Assembly: GCA_034509425.1 (NCBI GenBank)
Contig: JAVTVJ010000117.1
Location: forward strand, 806,001 to 870,000
Direction of reading: 5' to 3'
Length of the DNA stretch: 64,000 nucleotides
DNA from: Eopsaltria australis
Lineage: Eukaryota; Chordata; Aves; Passeriformes; Petroicidae
Part shown: piece by piece, positions 46,640 through 57,496 of the stretch
How positions within the stretch are numbered: position 1 is the stretch's first letter
How the letters are laid out: every line of letters starts with the position of its first letter
Notes under the pieces: generated by a model
Databases searched by the model: none
What the model saw: only the letters and a program-made list of their open reading frames with translations
Told to the model about the DNA's origin: nothing
Position numbers and translations under genes: made by a program

Positions 46640-48560
46640 CATAGCAACAGCTATGTTTCTCCTTCTTTAAACTTCTGTTCAACATCCCAATTTGCAGGAC
46701 CAAGAGGAAAGGTTGAAGCGTTCAGTAGAATTAAAGTTGTGAGAACATTTTTTAACTACTGAGTCGGGAGACATAGTGGTCTATTTCGTCTTAATATTGC
46801 TTGGTAGCCTGGAAGGAGAGAGCCTCCTCCCTGGCTGTTGGGTTTAGCTTGTCACCTGTCATCCCTGAGAGCTCTCATCTGACAGGCCTGTTTGCCTGCA
46901 GGTTGCCAGATTTTCACTTCAGCAGCTGCTCTTCATCCACTTGCTCCTGCCCTGGAGGCACGGTGACATCTGTCACAGCCATCCAGGCTGATGTTTACAA
47001 GGACCATGATTTGGGGTGTCAGGAGTAGCCTGGTGACAGTGACTCCCCAGGCATTTTGCAACATCCCTGAGAGGTTATCTGTCTTCTGAAATAGAGGAAA
47101 GATGTTTGTTAGATCCTACATTTGGACACAGAATAGAGATGGCACCAGTTACTTGCATGACTCCTCATGGATAAGATAAACACTGCTGTTTGAATTCACC
47201 CATCTGTCCTCCCTGTGTTTCAGAGGTGTGACAGAAATACCTTGGCCTGACAGATTTTGAGACTAACTAGCCCAACAAAGAGTGTATATAGAAACTTTTG
47301 TCACTTGTTCATGGCTCTGATCAAGTCATCCAGCAGCTTCAATGTCCACACAATATTTGCCTTGTCTTTTGACCATGAATAAATTTGAGCTGCTTGCCAA
47401 AGGCATTTCTTTTGTGGCTGCTGCTGCAGTTTTCACATCAGAATTTTATATTTCATGGCTTTATCAAAATATTGTATTGAATATTTTCAGGAAAGAATAT
47501 TCCCTCAAGAATAATTTTGGTGATTTCCTCTGTTGGCAGGTCAGTCAGCTGCTTGTCTCTACAGGAGACACAAGGACTTTGGTTAGTAATGACTCACTTT
47601 TCTTTGCTGTTTTGTGTGGCATAAAGAAATCTGATTGCATGCACTGCTCTGTCCATCAGGTTTGACCTCCAAGGGTTTGTGGGATGACAGACTTCTGTAC
47701 AGTGAAGGTTTCTGTAGATTTGCCAAATGAGGTCCAGACACTCTTGCAGTGAAGCTGGTATGACATCTAGGAGATTCTTTAGAGCATTTCTAAAGTTTTA
47801 ACATTGATGTGTTTTATGACGTTGATAATGAAAAATGAATTTATATTTAATCATTCAGGACTTGCATTGGGTCAGGTATTTTTGAAGAAATGTGTTCCTA
47901 ATTGTACACTTAATGACTTTTCAGCCTTCTGGTTCTCAAATCTGTTTTCAGTATATTTATCTCTTATTAAAGGAATAGAAGGCACAGTATGTTCATTTAT
48001 TGCAACAACTTTGCAAAACAAATGTTTTCTGAAATTCCTGGCACTTCCTTAATCTTTAAACAGACAATTTCTACTTCAAGTACATGGGATACTTTTGGAA
48101 AGACATTTCCAGAAATTGCAGAGGTGCATGTGTTTAATTCTGGTAGGCAGTATTTGCCTGGATCAATAACCTTCCAACACTTTAATTGTACTCTCCAGGC
48201 TCTGTTGGTGAAACTTAAAATACTTTAAAAATGGTAACGTACTGTAACTAATCTGTAGCAGTATAAGTCAACATGATTCATACTTCCATTAAATTTTCTC
48301 AGCCTGGTAAATGTTCCTATTTTTAAATTTCTGTGGGAAGAAAGCATGTCTATGACACTATGAATGGGGTTATTCTGGGCCACCTTCAGTGGAACACATC
48401 AAGATTTTTCATAATTGCTAATTATACCAGAAGAATCATTTTGTTGCTTTAACTCAACATGCTTTCCTGAATTCTGCCTGCTAGGACACCCTGAAAGTGA
48501 AAATTATGAAAAAGCAGGTCTGAAGCAGTCAAAATCATTGACTACCCTTGAAAATCCTTG
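46640..48560 (-). pseudogene. Possible decayed coding sequence (unidentified)
   Basis: The minus strand gives a series of open segments that read like disordered protein but are broken by stops and frameshifts. 48000-48228 encodes about 60 residues (SAISGNVFPKVSHVLEVEI, KIKEVPGISEN). After a one-base shift, 47875-48004 continues (NEHTVPSIPLIRDKYTENRF). 47466-47727 is one frame with two TGA stops (FTVQKSVIPQTLGGQT, TAKKSESLLTKVLVSPVE). 46745-46985 carries VTVPPGQEQVDEEQLLK and TARREEAL-like text with three stops. Several stops are TGA, as expected from CGA decay. I do not recognise the protein and cannot exclude that an A-rich strand merely looks protein-like. No introns or poly-A tail are evident. 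Confidence 0.22.
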
Positions 48561-50714
48561 CCAGGATCTTTCAGAGGGGTCAGGGTGTAGTTCATGCTCC
48601 ACTGATGTAGAGCAATGCCATGAGCTGCAAACCTCCCATCAGGGGATGTGCACAGAGCACCCCAGATGGTGGTCAGGAAGGACAGACAGACTGAGGGCAC
48701 ACTGCCAGTCCTGTGAGCTCAGTACCAACAGGCAGGACTGCACTGACACTGTACATGTGTGTGCCTCACATTCACACATGCTGTTCTCTGCATGCTTTCT
48801 TGTTTTCCCATCATTTTGTGCTATCTACTTAACATGTCAACTCATTTTTCTTTCCTGTGCTGTAGGAATCTTGTTTTTATTCCTTCCATTTCACCCTGTT
48901 TTTATTTTTTTAATACCTTTTTTCATAATTTATCATTCATTTACATTTCAATTAACACTAGCTGTTTGTAAAAGCTACCCTGATGGGAAGTATGAAATAA
49001 ATTATTGAAGTTAGTATAATCTGCACTTCCCATTACCACCTCATTTACCTTAATGGCACTAAAAAGACTGTCACTCCCAATGCAGCTCATGTTTCTAATA
49101 GGAATTCCCTTGGGAGCCAATCTCATGTGAATTACATATTTACATATGGCGTAGGTTTTTCTAGGTGATTACAGGCTGAGATTTAGAGAATTATCCTTTA
49201 AGGATGGCAGCTGCACAGAAAGGTGCTTGTACAGAGTCAAAACATGACACTGCTTGATTCAAACAGCTAACATGGGTAAGAGGAGTCACCAAAAGTACAG
49301 TCAACTTATTGGGCATTTTCAAACTTGTCTACCAATATAAAAAATTTAAAATAAAGCATATAATTTTTCCCATGTTGAAATGAAGAAAAAATCACAAAAC
49401 TAGAGTCCTTTTGAACAATGGTGTCCTTTTCTTTGGATAAACTAAAAAACTAAAACTTGATTTATGGGTTTTTTTTTTGTTTTTTTTTTCTCATTTATTT
49501 CTACAGTTCCCTGTTGTTTTAATCCAAAATTTTTCAAAAAAATTTAAAAGGTATACTTCAAAATATTTTTTTATTTTGAATGAACACCTTCCAGTTAAAG
49601 CTGCCACCCAGTGTTTTGACATGAAGATTTCAGTCTGGAGGCTGTCAAGCAACAATCTTCATTGTTCTTTTCAGGAAGCAAGCAGTAACTTTTCTTTTCA
49701 CCAAGAAGTAACTGGGATTCAGAAGCAGATGCAATTGAGCCGTGCAACCAGAAACAACCCCTCTTCCAATGGCTTTTTCCAATAGAGACAAGATGCTAAA
49801 AGCAATAGTATGGGAAGGAGGCAAAAGAGACACATATAGAGACTTGTGAAATATGCAAATTTTTGAGGATAATCTGATTAGTAAATGATCTAATTTTTCT
49901 TTATTTGGGTTTCAGGATATTTTAGCTAACATCATTCAAAATAACTAAGTGCAGAACTGAGAAAACTGAGTCCTGGGGAAGACATTTTGCTTATTTGATG
50001 CTCCTGTATCAGGAAAGATGTGGTCTGACTCTTTTAAAGTGGTGTTCTTACAAAAATGAGCTGATGTTGAACACTCCAGGGGGCAATGACACCTTCCACT
50101 GTACCAGGTCTCTCTTTTTTTGAACATGCAAGAAATTTCTACATTTTCTGCTCCCAAGAATGAAAAAATATTTTTTCATGAATAACTCAGTTCTTAGGGA
50201 GCAGGTTCCTGCTTCACACCATCCAAGTCCATCATGTAAAGTCAGAAGAGTTTCAGGCTTAGTTCAGGATGAAAACTCTACAGTTAGAATTTTGTCATTT
50301 ACTGTAACACAGATCTCCATGCAAAGCTATTTCACTTCCTGGAGTCACTCCAGGTGAACATGGTTGTAAGTGAAAAAATAAATGCTAGTCCTTTCAAAAA
50401 CAATAAAATGAGGGGAGAAAAATAAAATTAAAATAAAATAAAAATAAATAAAATTTTAAAAAGAGGAGAGAAAGAAAGAAATTGTAAGCTAAAGCCCTCA
50501 AGTCTTTAGAAAGAGAGAGAGCCAAAAGTTAATGATCTAGCAGAGCTGGCAACCTGTGAGTCAAGTCAACCTTGTCTGTCTTTTCCAAATGAAAGAGGTG
50601 ACAATATAGTTATTCCCAATTTCCCCTTCATTCAAATTGTCTCAAGCCAAGTGTGTACTGTGAGCTTTTCTTAATGGTGGCAAAAGTCATCCCACACAAA
50701 GACATCCCACACAA
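48561..50714. other. Unique sequence, no gene seen
   Basis: A GC-richer patch lies at 48575-48770. The 197-codon plus-strand frame at 48415-49008 starts at a non-ATG codon and shows only hydrophobic T-rich translation at its end. 50415-50480 is an AAAAT-rich low-complexity run. The words GACACCTTCCACTGTACCAGG at 50089-50109 resemble a minus-strand CR1 scrap. Confidence 0.4.
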
Positions 50715-50717
50715 AGA
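50688..50717 (+). repeat. 15-bp tandem duplication
   Basis: CATCCCACACAAAGA occurs twice, perfectly, at 50688-50702 and 50703-50717, directly at the 5' edge of the following CR1 fragment. Confidence 0.95.
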
Positions 50718-50919
50718 GGGTGGTGAGGCACTGGAAAACCCAAAACAGGTTTTGCAGAGGAGTTGTAAGAACTCTGTCCCTGGGAGTGTTCAAGGCCAGG
50801 TTCGATGGGACTTGGAGTAACCTGGTCTAGTGGAAGGTGTCTCTGCCCATGGCAGGAAAGTTGGAACTTAATGGTCTTGAAAGTTTCTTCAAACCCAAAC
50901 CATTCTATGAATCTATAAT
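50715..50919 (+). mobile_element. CR1 LINE 3' fragment
   Basis: AGGGTGGTGAGGCACTGG, CTGGGAGTGTTCAAGGCC, AACCTGGTCTAGTGGAAGG, TGCCCATGGCAGGAAAG and AACCCAAACCATTCTATGAATC are all in CR1 order. About 205 bp are kept and little diverged. The minus-strand open frame at 50687-51127 is partly its antisense. Confidence 0.96.
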
Positions 50920-51159
50920 AACTCTCTAATTCTTCAGGGGCAGAGTCATGTGAAGGAGAAAACATTTCATTGTACAGTCTCTTTCTGTTTTTGAAACCAA
51001 GTGTAGCAAACTCAGTGCCATGAGCTTTCTCCAACGGGGAGCCTGTTTCCTCTCTTCTGTTTTCCTCTTCCTTCCACAGCACACATGTGCTGTCTCCCAT
51101 GAAGGCTGGAACTGACACACCAGTCAAAACAATTCACTGACTAATTTTAAACAAAAAGC

Positions 51160-51300
51160 CTGTTTACATGAATAATCATTACTGGATATGTCTAACTATG
51201 AAAAGACTGCTCACAATAGCCGCCTATTGTTGGAAGTCAATGCATTATGCATTGTTTGAATTAAATCAGGATCTACATTGCAATGGATTAATCTAGCTGG
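51160..51300. promoter_or_regulatory. Possible enhancer with paired SOX and POU inverted repeats
   Basis: ACAATAG-CCGC-CTATTGT (51213-51230) is a perfect 7-bp inverted repeat whose arms are SOX-type ACAAT/ATTGT sites, with the CpG in its centre. Eight bases further, CAATGCAT-T-ATGCATTG (51238-51254) is a perfect 8-bp inverted repeat. Its ATGCAT halves resemble the POU dimer (MORE) site with one extra base. Two dimeric factor motifs within 42 bp are unlikely filler. A neural or glial SOX-POU enhancer is the suggested reading, by inference. Confidence 0.4.
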
Positions 51301-52440
51301 TGTCTTGTGGATTTTTTTCTCTTCCTGTTTTTGTGACCCATCTGCCAACTACAATAGGTCGCAGTTTTGTTCAGCTTTTTATACTGGAAAGTTATTAATA
51401 CCAGATGTTCATTTTTCGGAGTATCCTAAGCATAAAACATTCCATAATGAAAAACAAAATGTTAACAATTGTATAGCCAAACTTGGTGGATTAAAGATCC
51501 TATTAAAATTCTGGAGACTGTCCTATGTTTAATGCATTAACTCCTTTTTCCATCAAGAGGGGCCTGAGGCAGGCTAGGTTTCATTTTGCTCGAGGGAGAA
51601 AGGAAATGTATTCACATCTCTAGCATTGTTCTTTCACAGTGTTTTGTCAAAAATATCATGACTATAATAGTTACAGAGACGACAATGAAAATACATAGGT
51701 CAGGGGTTTTAACTGGGATTCTGTAGATTGCCATGCAGGACTTTCAGTGAATTTTCAGCTTAGGTCAGCTCTGCATTCAAATGAACAAATGACACTGACA
51801 GAAAAATAGAAATTATAATAAAAAAAAAAAAAAGAAAAAAAAGAAGAAAACTGGTTTTAAAAAGAGACAGCTTTATTAGGAAAGAAGATAAGCAAAAGAC
51901 TGGATCTTCAGCTGCTATAAATTGGTGCGGCTGCATTATTAATTCTAGAGAGTTGCCTCTTTTCATGGCTTATCTCCCTCCATTAGTTTTGCTGAAAGCC
52001 ATTGTTAATTTTCTGCAGCCTGACTTTGGAGGAGTGTAGCCTGGTTTGTAAGATTCCAGTGGACTCTTCCTGGACACATCATCTAAGATGCTGTAGGTAT
52101 TCCCAGAGGATTTCTAAGGCTAAAAACAGAGAGGGGAGTAATCACTGCAGACTGGGCAAGCCAGCATTTGCAATGCATGTCAATAAACTGGGGTGGGGAG
52201 GGGTTCATATCACCTTTTGTATGTTATACAAACCCCTTGTTGCAGCTTTCCAACTTGAGCTTCTTTCAAGACACGAGAGACAAATCAAGAACTAATGGAG
52301 CTTTGAGAGGGTCAAGAGAAGGGCTTTGTTTTCTCTTCTTGATGCTTCACAGGATTGAAAGCATGGGAATAGCAGAGCATCCAGCCAATTTTCTTGACTC
52401 TAAACACACCAGTTTTCCTGCTATTTTCTAACTGTGCTGG
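51301..52440. other. Unique sequence, no gene seen
   Basis: AT-rich with an A-rich run at 51820-51849. No recognisable gene or element. Confidence 0.5.
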
Positions 52441-52584
52441 TGAATTCCCTGGAAGTGCTCAAGGTCAGGTTGGATGTGGCCCTGAGTGAGTTGGCCTAGT
52501 GGAAGGTGTCACTGCTCATGACAGGGGGCTTGGAAATAAATTATCTTTAAATTCCTTCCAACCCAAACCATTCTGTGATTCTGT
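52441..52584 (+). mobile_element. CR1 LINE 3'-end fragment
   Basis: CCCTGGAAGTGCTCAAGGTC, AGGTTGGATGTGGCCCTGAG, TTGGCCTAGTGGAAGGTGTC, CCTTCCAACCCAAACC and ATTCTGTGATTCTG are in CR1 order. About 144 bp remain. Confidence 0.95.
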
Positions 52585-55500
52585 AAGTAAACAAGAAATG
52601 GACTACTTAAGCACTATGAAGTCTGAAACACACCCCTAGAATACATAGTGTTATATTGGCTTCCTAAGAATGAATTTAAATCAAGAGGAAAAGTAGTTTT
52701 AACTTCTGCACTTCAAGAAGTGTATAAAGTATGAAAGATTTTTAGTGATAATCTTTTTCTATTACTTCTTGGAAGTACAAGTATATGCAAGCATCTTGAA
52801 AGCTGATGTCTATGTTGAAAGTAAAAATGTTTCTGTCCATTAATAATTTAATCAATTTAGTTTTATATGGTAATATTGCTAGTTTAAAAAGCAAACTACC
52901 TGACATACCTCAAGAACTAATTTTTTGGCACTGTTGTGTCTTCTAATTCAAATGCTGTTAACTTCTCTTTTTTGTGGATATCTCTTGGATAATCTCCTCT
53001 CATTCAGTGCACAGAGCCCACATTAACATCAGTGAAATTTTCCTGCTTGGAACAAGTGCAGGATTAGCAATAGGTGCACTTCAATAGCCTTCCTTCACAT
53101 TGGATAAACTCTGCAAAGGTCAGATGTTTATCTGGAGCTTATCTGACTCACCCAAGCCTCTGGAGGTTACTAAATATCATAAACTGAACCTTGCTTTAAA
53201 AACTGATGGAAATTCCTAATCTAAAGCTGACCAGAAATACCACAGGTAAAGATTTTCCAGCAGGATTTTTCTTTTCTTCCCAGGTTCAAAAACACATGAA
53301 AATGAAGCAGACAGTTATTTCATGTCCACAGAAAATTCTTTATGAAATCCAGTTGTAAGCAAGGGTAAAGAAATTAGAGAGGTAAAGGGTGTTATGAGAG
53401 TTTTCTCTACCTGAACAGATTTATCTGTCCTTGTACAGCCCTAGATATAAATATTTAATAAGACTGGAGAGTTTTTCCCTATGTGATTTCATTTCTTTTC
53501 CCAAAATGATTCATCACTTCTCTTTATCCTCTGCTTCCTTCCATCTCTGCAAGTGTACATGTACACACACACATATACATTTAAATATATGTATGTATAT
53601 TAATTTATCTGAATAAAATATTCTCCCACTTCAAGATATACAGGCAGCAGTTCACTTTCCAATTTGCAGTCAGACTGTGAGAAAATGATATTTTCCTCAA
53701 GCAATGTTGTTTCTTATAGTTCACAATTCTGTCTCCTACCAAAATAGCATTTTTTGATTTTACAACAAATGAAAAAGAATAAAATAAAGATTAAGGGTGA
53801 AATGATGCAACTCACAAAATTAAATAAGCAGGTGTGATAATACAGTGGAACAGTGGATAGTTGCAGAACTGCTTTTCCAAGGTAGAAGAAAATAAGGGAT
53901 TGGAAAAATAGTCCCTCTGGTTTTGTTTTTACTCCTAGCTCTATCAAAGTACTGCTTTTTCTCTATCTAATCCATTTATCTGTTTCACTGCAAACACATC
54001 TGTTTATGCATCCTTTCACTCCCATATTTGTCTTCTTCCATCCTAAATTCATCATTCCTGTATCAGAGTTCTGTGCAATGTAGAAACCTCACCAGGTTGT
54101 TCCCTTCAGGAGATGTTTTTGTTGGGTCTTTTTTTGTTTATTTTTTTTTGTACAATTGTTTGATTTCTTGTTCCATACCACTCTTGGATGTGAAAAATGG
54201 CTGTCCAGTTGCACCCCATGGCAACAGGAACACAGGCCACCTGTTTTACAGGTCCAGCCACTTCCAGCCCTGCATTTCTTTGCCCTTTAAGCCTGAATTC
54301 TCCACCCAGTGTCACAAATTTCAGACATTTCTAAGCAGGTTCAACTCACTTCCCAAGACTGAGGGTTAGGATCCTCTCCTCATCCAGGAATTGGTTTTAT
54401 GAAAATCTGGAGATACTTTAGAAGCATAATCAAAAAGCATGAATGGAAAAGACACCAAAGCAGAGTAACATTTGAATGTTCATTTACAAATGCAGTGCCT
54501 GCAGCCCTTTGGCAGCCAAAATACTCGGTGGCCCATCCTCAGGCTGTCAATGGCTGTTTGTCTTGCTTCTGCCTCATTCACACCAGGTGTGTGCTTGGTC
54601 CTGCATCTGATCTTTAGGAGGGCTGGATTCTCTGTCCTGGCTATAAATTTGTTCATCTTCACCTCAAAATATTCTGCTTCAGTCTTTATTGTGAGCTGGG
54701 CTGGCAGCTCTCAAGATCTGCTGGTAATCCAGCAGTTTTCTGTCTCAGACCCATGTATGAATATTTTGGAGTTAATTTTAGCATGAAAATTTACCCATCA
54801 TATGCAGTTTGTCATGGAAGCATGTACTGTCTACTGAGTGCTTAATGGCAGGCAAAAGTCTTCCACATCTTTGCAGAGAAAATATAAACCAAATTGATTA
54901 GAATTTGTTTGTCCCACTTTAGAGACACTGTAAAGGTGTTACCTATTTGAAATTTTAAAGTATATAAAATTTGTTATTGCATCTCATATTTTCTTGAGAT
55001 ATTAATGCCTACTTTTAAGTTATTCTCAACAAGAAATTTTGTAAAACAAACCAGAACTCAGATCTGAGACTTTTAATCTGTAGCTGGAATTTTGCTTTAG
55101 GAAGAGACTATTAAAAAAAAATTCTTATTTCCAATATACAATTTAACAATTTATTCACCAGTCTGTCATAACTGAAGTGGAAGGACATTATAGTCTATTT
55201 TTTTCAGAACTGTAACTAGTTCTCCGGGGATACTAAGATAGAGTCATGTAAATACATGTTCTGGCTTTTTTGGGGTTTTTTAAAATAAAATATTATAAAA
55301 CACATTTGAGGTGTTGATTTCTGAAAAGTGCTCAGAGAACCCAGAATTCTTGGGGAATCTTCTTGTTTTGCAATGGCACTAATTTAAAAATCCTACCTCA
55401 AGCCTCTGACATTTTCCAGAAGGCTTGTTTTATGTCCTTTTGAGGTTTTCTTTTTTTGCTACCACAATGTCTTTGCTGTCACATATACTAGACATTTATA

Positions 55501-56257
55501 GTCCTCCTCCTCAAAAAATATGAACTAATATTTTTTTGCTTATGACACTGCTTTCAGAAGAAAAAAACAAATTAGAATCCAGTATTTTTTTGTATTGAGT
55601 CTGACCCGTAGCTTCTAGATCAAGATCCTTATCTTATGTGGCTGTGCCAAATGTATATTTACCATGTAGGATGGACAATTTAGGATTAGCTAGATATGCT
55701 TTACTTCAGTTCTCTCCTTTTACTAAACAGTCTTTGCCTCTTAGTCAAATTAGCTTTGTAGAAGACCTCTAGCAGCTCTCATGATACATTCAGGACAGGC
55801 ATTGTAACCTGAATTATTTCCTTGCATTAGTCCAAATTACATTTAGTTAACAAAACTCAAACACTAAAAGGCAGTGCTCAACAGATGGAAGTCAGATCAG
55901 GTGAACCAGAAGGAATCCAGTTCCTAGAAACTTTCTTTGAGTGTACCACGAAAAGTGGTTAATAGGAGCTACTTGAGTGTGATGTGAAGGATTGAGTGCA
56001 GCATTTCCTCCCTTGGGACAGCAGGCAATGAAATAGAGGGCACAGCTGAGTCCCTGCAGTACAAAAAGAACATAAACTTTTGATAAACTGTTGAAAAAAC
56101 TCAGTGAAGCACAACTGATATGATAAAGGTGTTAGAGAACACCATGTGTGACGCTTTTACAGAGTCTGGAAATGAAGTTTTAGAAAAAATACAGAAGAAA
56201 GCACTTTGTGTCCTCTACATTAATGCTTAACGAATAGAAAATATGTGTCACATACAA
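52585..56257. other. Unique AT-rich sequence
   Basis: No gene is supported. A small CA/TA run with a TGTACATGTACA palindrome lies at 53552-53603. Frames at 54028-54786 overlap on both strands and have no motif. Confidence 0.5.
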
Positions 56258-56259
56258 TA

Positions 56260-56293
<34 letters not shown>

Positions 56294-56296
56294 TAT
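56258..56296 (+). repeat. (AAT)n microsatellite
   Basis: About eleven uninterrupted AAT units follow CAATAAATAATA and lead into ATATATAAT. Confidence 0.97.
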
Positions 56297-57241
56297 AATG
56301 TCATATCATGAGAATTTTTCATCCACTCTGAACGAGATGCCAGGCAGTGAAGAATCTGCCTCATGTTAATTGTTTTTACCCTGGTGAGAAAACAGTTTAG
56401 AATTTAATTGTGACTTAATCAATGATGTTGTCTAGAAATTACTCTAAAAACCTAAGACATTTAATAGAGAAAAATTTTATTCTCTGTAAAATGTCTGAGT
56501 CATCCTATGGAATTCAATAACAGGGATCTAATTCTCTAGTAAATACAAAATTATAGTTTCAAGTAAAAAACAAATTATTGAATGCTAGTTATTTTCCATC
56601 AAGCTCTACATAATTTTTCATTAAGAAAATGCTTTAAAGCATGAAGCAGGAAGCCAGAATGATTCAAAATTATTTTAAAGATGTTATCAATGTATTTTAA
56701 CTAACATTTTCTAGAAGTAGAATGTAGACAACATTGTTATTTTTAAAAAAGATAAATTGGTCAAATGGAAGTTTAATTCACTGCAGCAACATTATGCTAA
56801 TCTAGGTATAATTGTTATTTATTTCCTTATTTAGAAGAAAGTGAAGGATAGAAGAGTAATTTTTCCTATTCCATTTTTTTTTTTATTTCTAATGCTTTTG
56901 AAAAGTGCTCAATTTTTGCTTGTTTTTGTTTCTTTTTATTTTTATACAATATCAGGCTCTGAGTTTTCCTCTTCTATAATCCTAATCCCATAATTGCTGT
57001 TTAAAATGTTATTTCAATATTTATTATCTATAGTTTTTTTAAAATTTTGGTTCTTTCTAATGTTTCATTCTCATCTTTATTTCCAAATTGATTAGCCACA
57101 GGAATGGTAACTTGACTAAGCACAAGAACAGCATGTGGATGTGATTGTTGAATACAAACTTTCCTCTGAAAAGTCCAGATGCTGCCAAGGAAAACTAGAT
57201 TCTATGCTTCCACGAGCAAAAATCCAGAACTGTGACTTCAA
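56297..57241. other. Unique, very AT-rich sequence
   Basis: T-rich runs (56874-56890, 56915-56950) and AT-rich single-copy-like sequence. No gene seen. Confidence 0.5.
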
Positions 57242-57496
57242 CCTTCCTTCCTTCCTTCCTTCCTTCCTTCCTTCCTTCCTTCCTTCCTTCCTTCCTTCCT
57301 TCCTTCCTTCTTTCCTTCTTTCCTTCTTTCCTTCTTTCCTTCTTTCCTTCCTTCTTTCTTTCCCTCATTCTTTACTTATTTCCGTCTTTCCTTCCTTCCT
57401 TCCTTCTTTTCTTCCTTCCTTCCTTCCTTCCTTCCTTCCTTCCTTCCTTCCTTCCTTCCTTCCTTCCTTCCTTCCTTCCTTCCTTCCTTCCCTCTC
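57242..57496 (+). repeat. (TTCC)n microsatellite, two pyrimidine tracts
   Basis: Pure pyrimidine runs from 57242 to 57366 and from 57384 to 57496, separated by a short part with A and G (ATTCTTTACTTATTTCCG). The first tract shifts from TTCC units to TTTCC/TTCTTTCC units near 57311. The Phe-Leu-Pro-Ser repeat frames at 57135-57600 are only this repeat. Confidence 0.98.

Noticed and set aside
48415..49008. 197-codon plus-strand open frame
   Set aside because: It begins at a non-ATG codon, ends in hydrophobic translation of T-rich DNA and shows no domain. The opposite strand looks at least as protein-like.
50079..50112. CR1-like words GACACCTTCCACTGTACCAGG
   Set aside because: Too short, and the neighbouring words are not in CR1 order.
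50687..51127. 146-codon minus-strand open frame
   Set aside because: Its second half is the antisense of a CR1 3' end; the first half has no motif or splice support.
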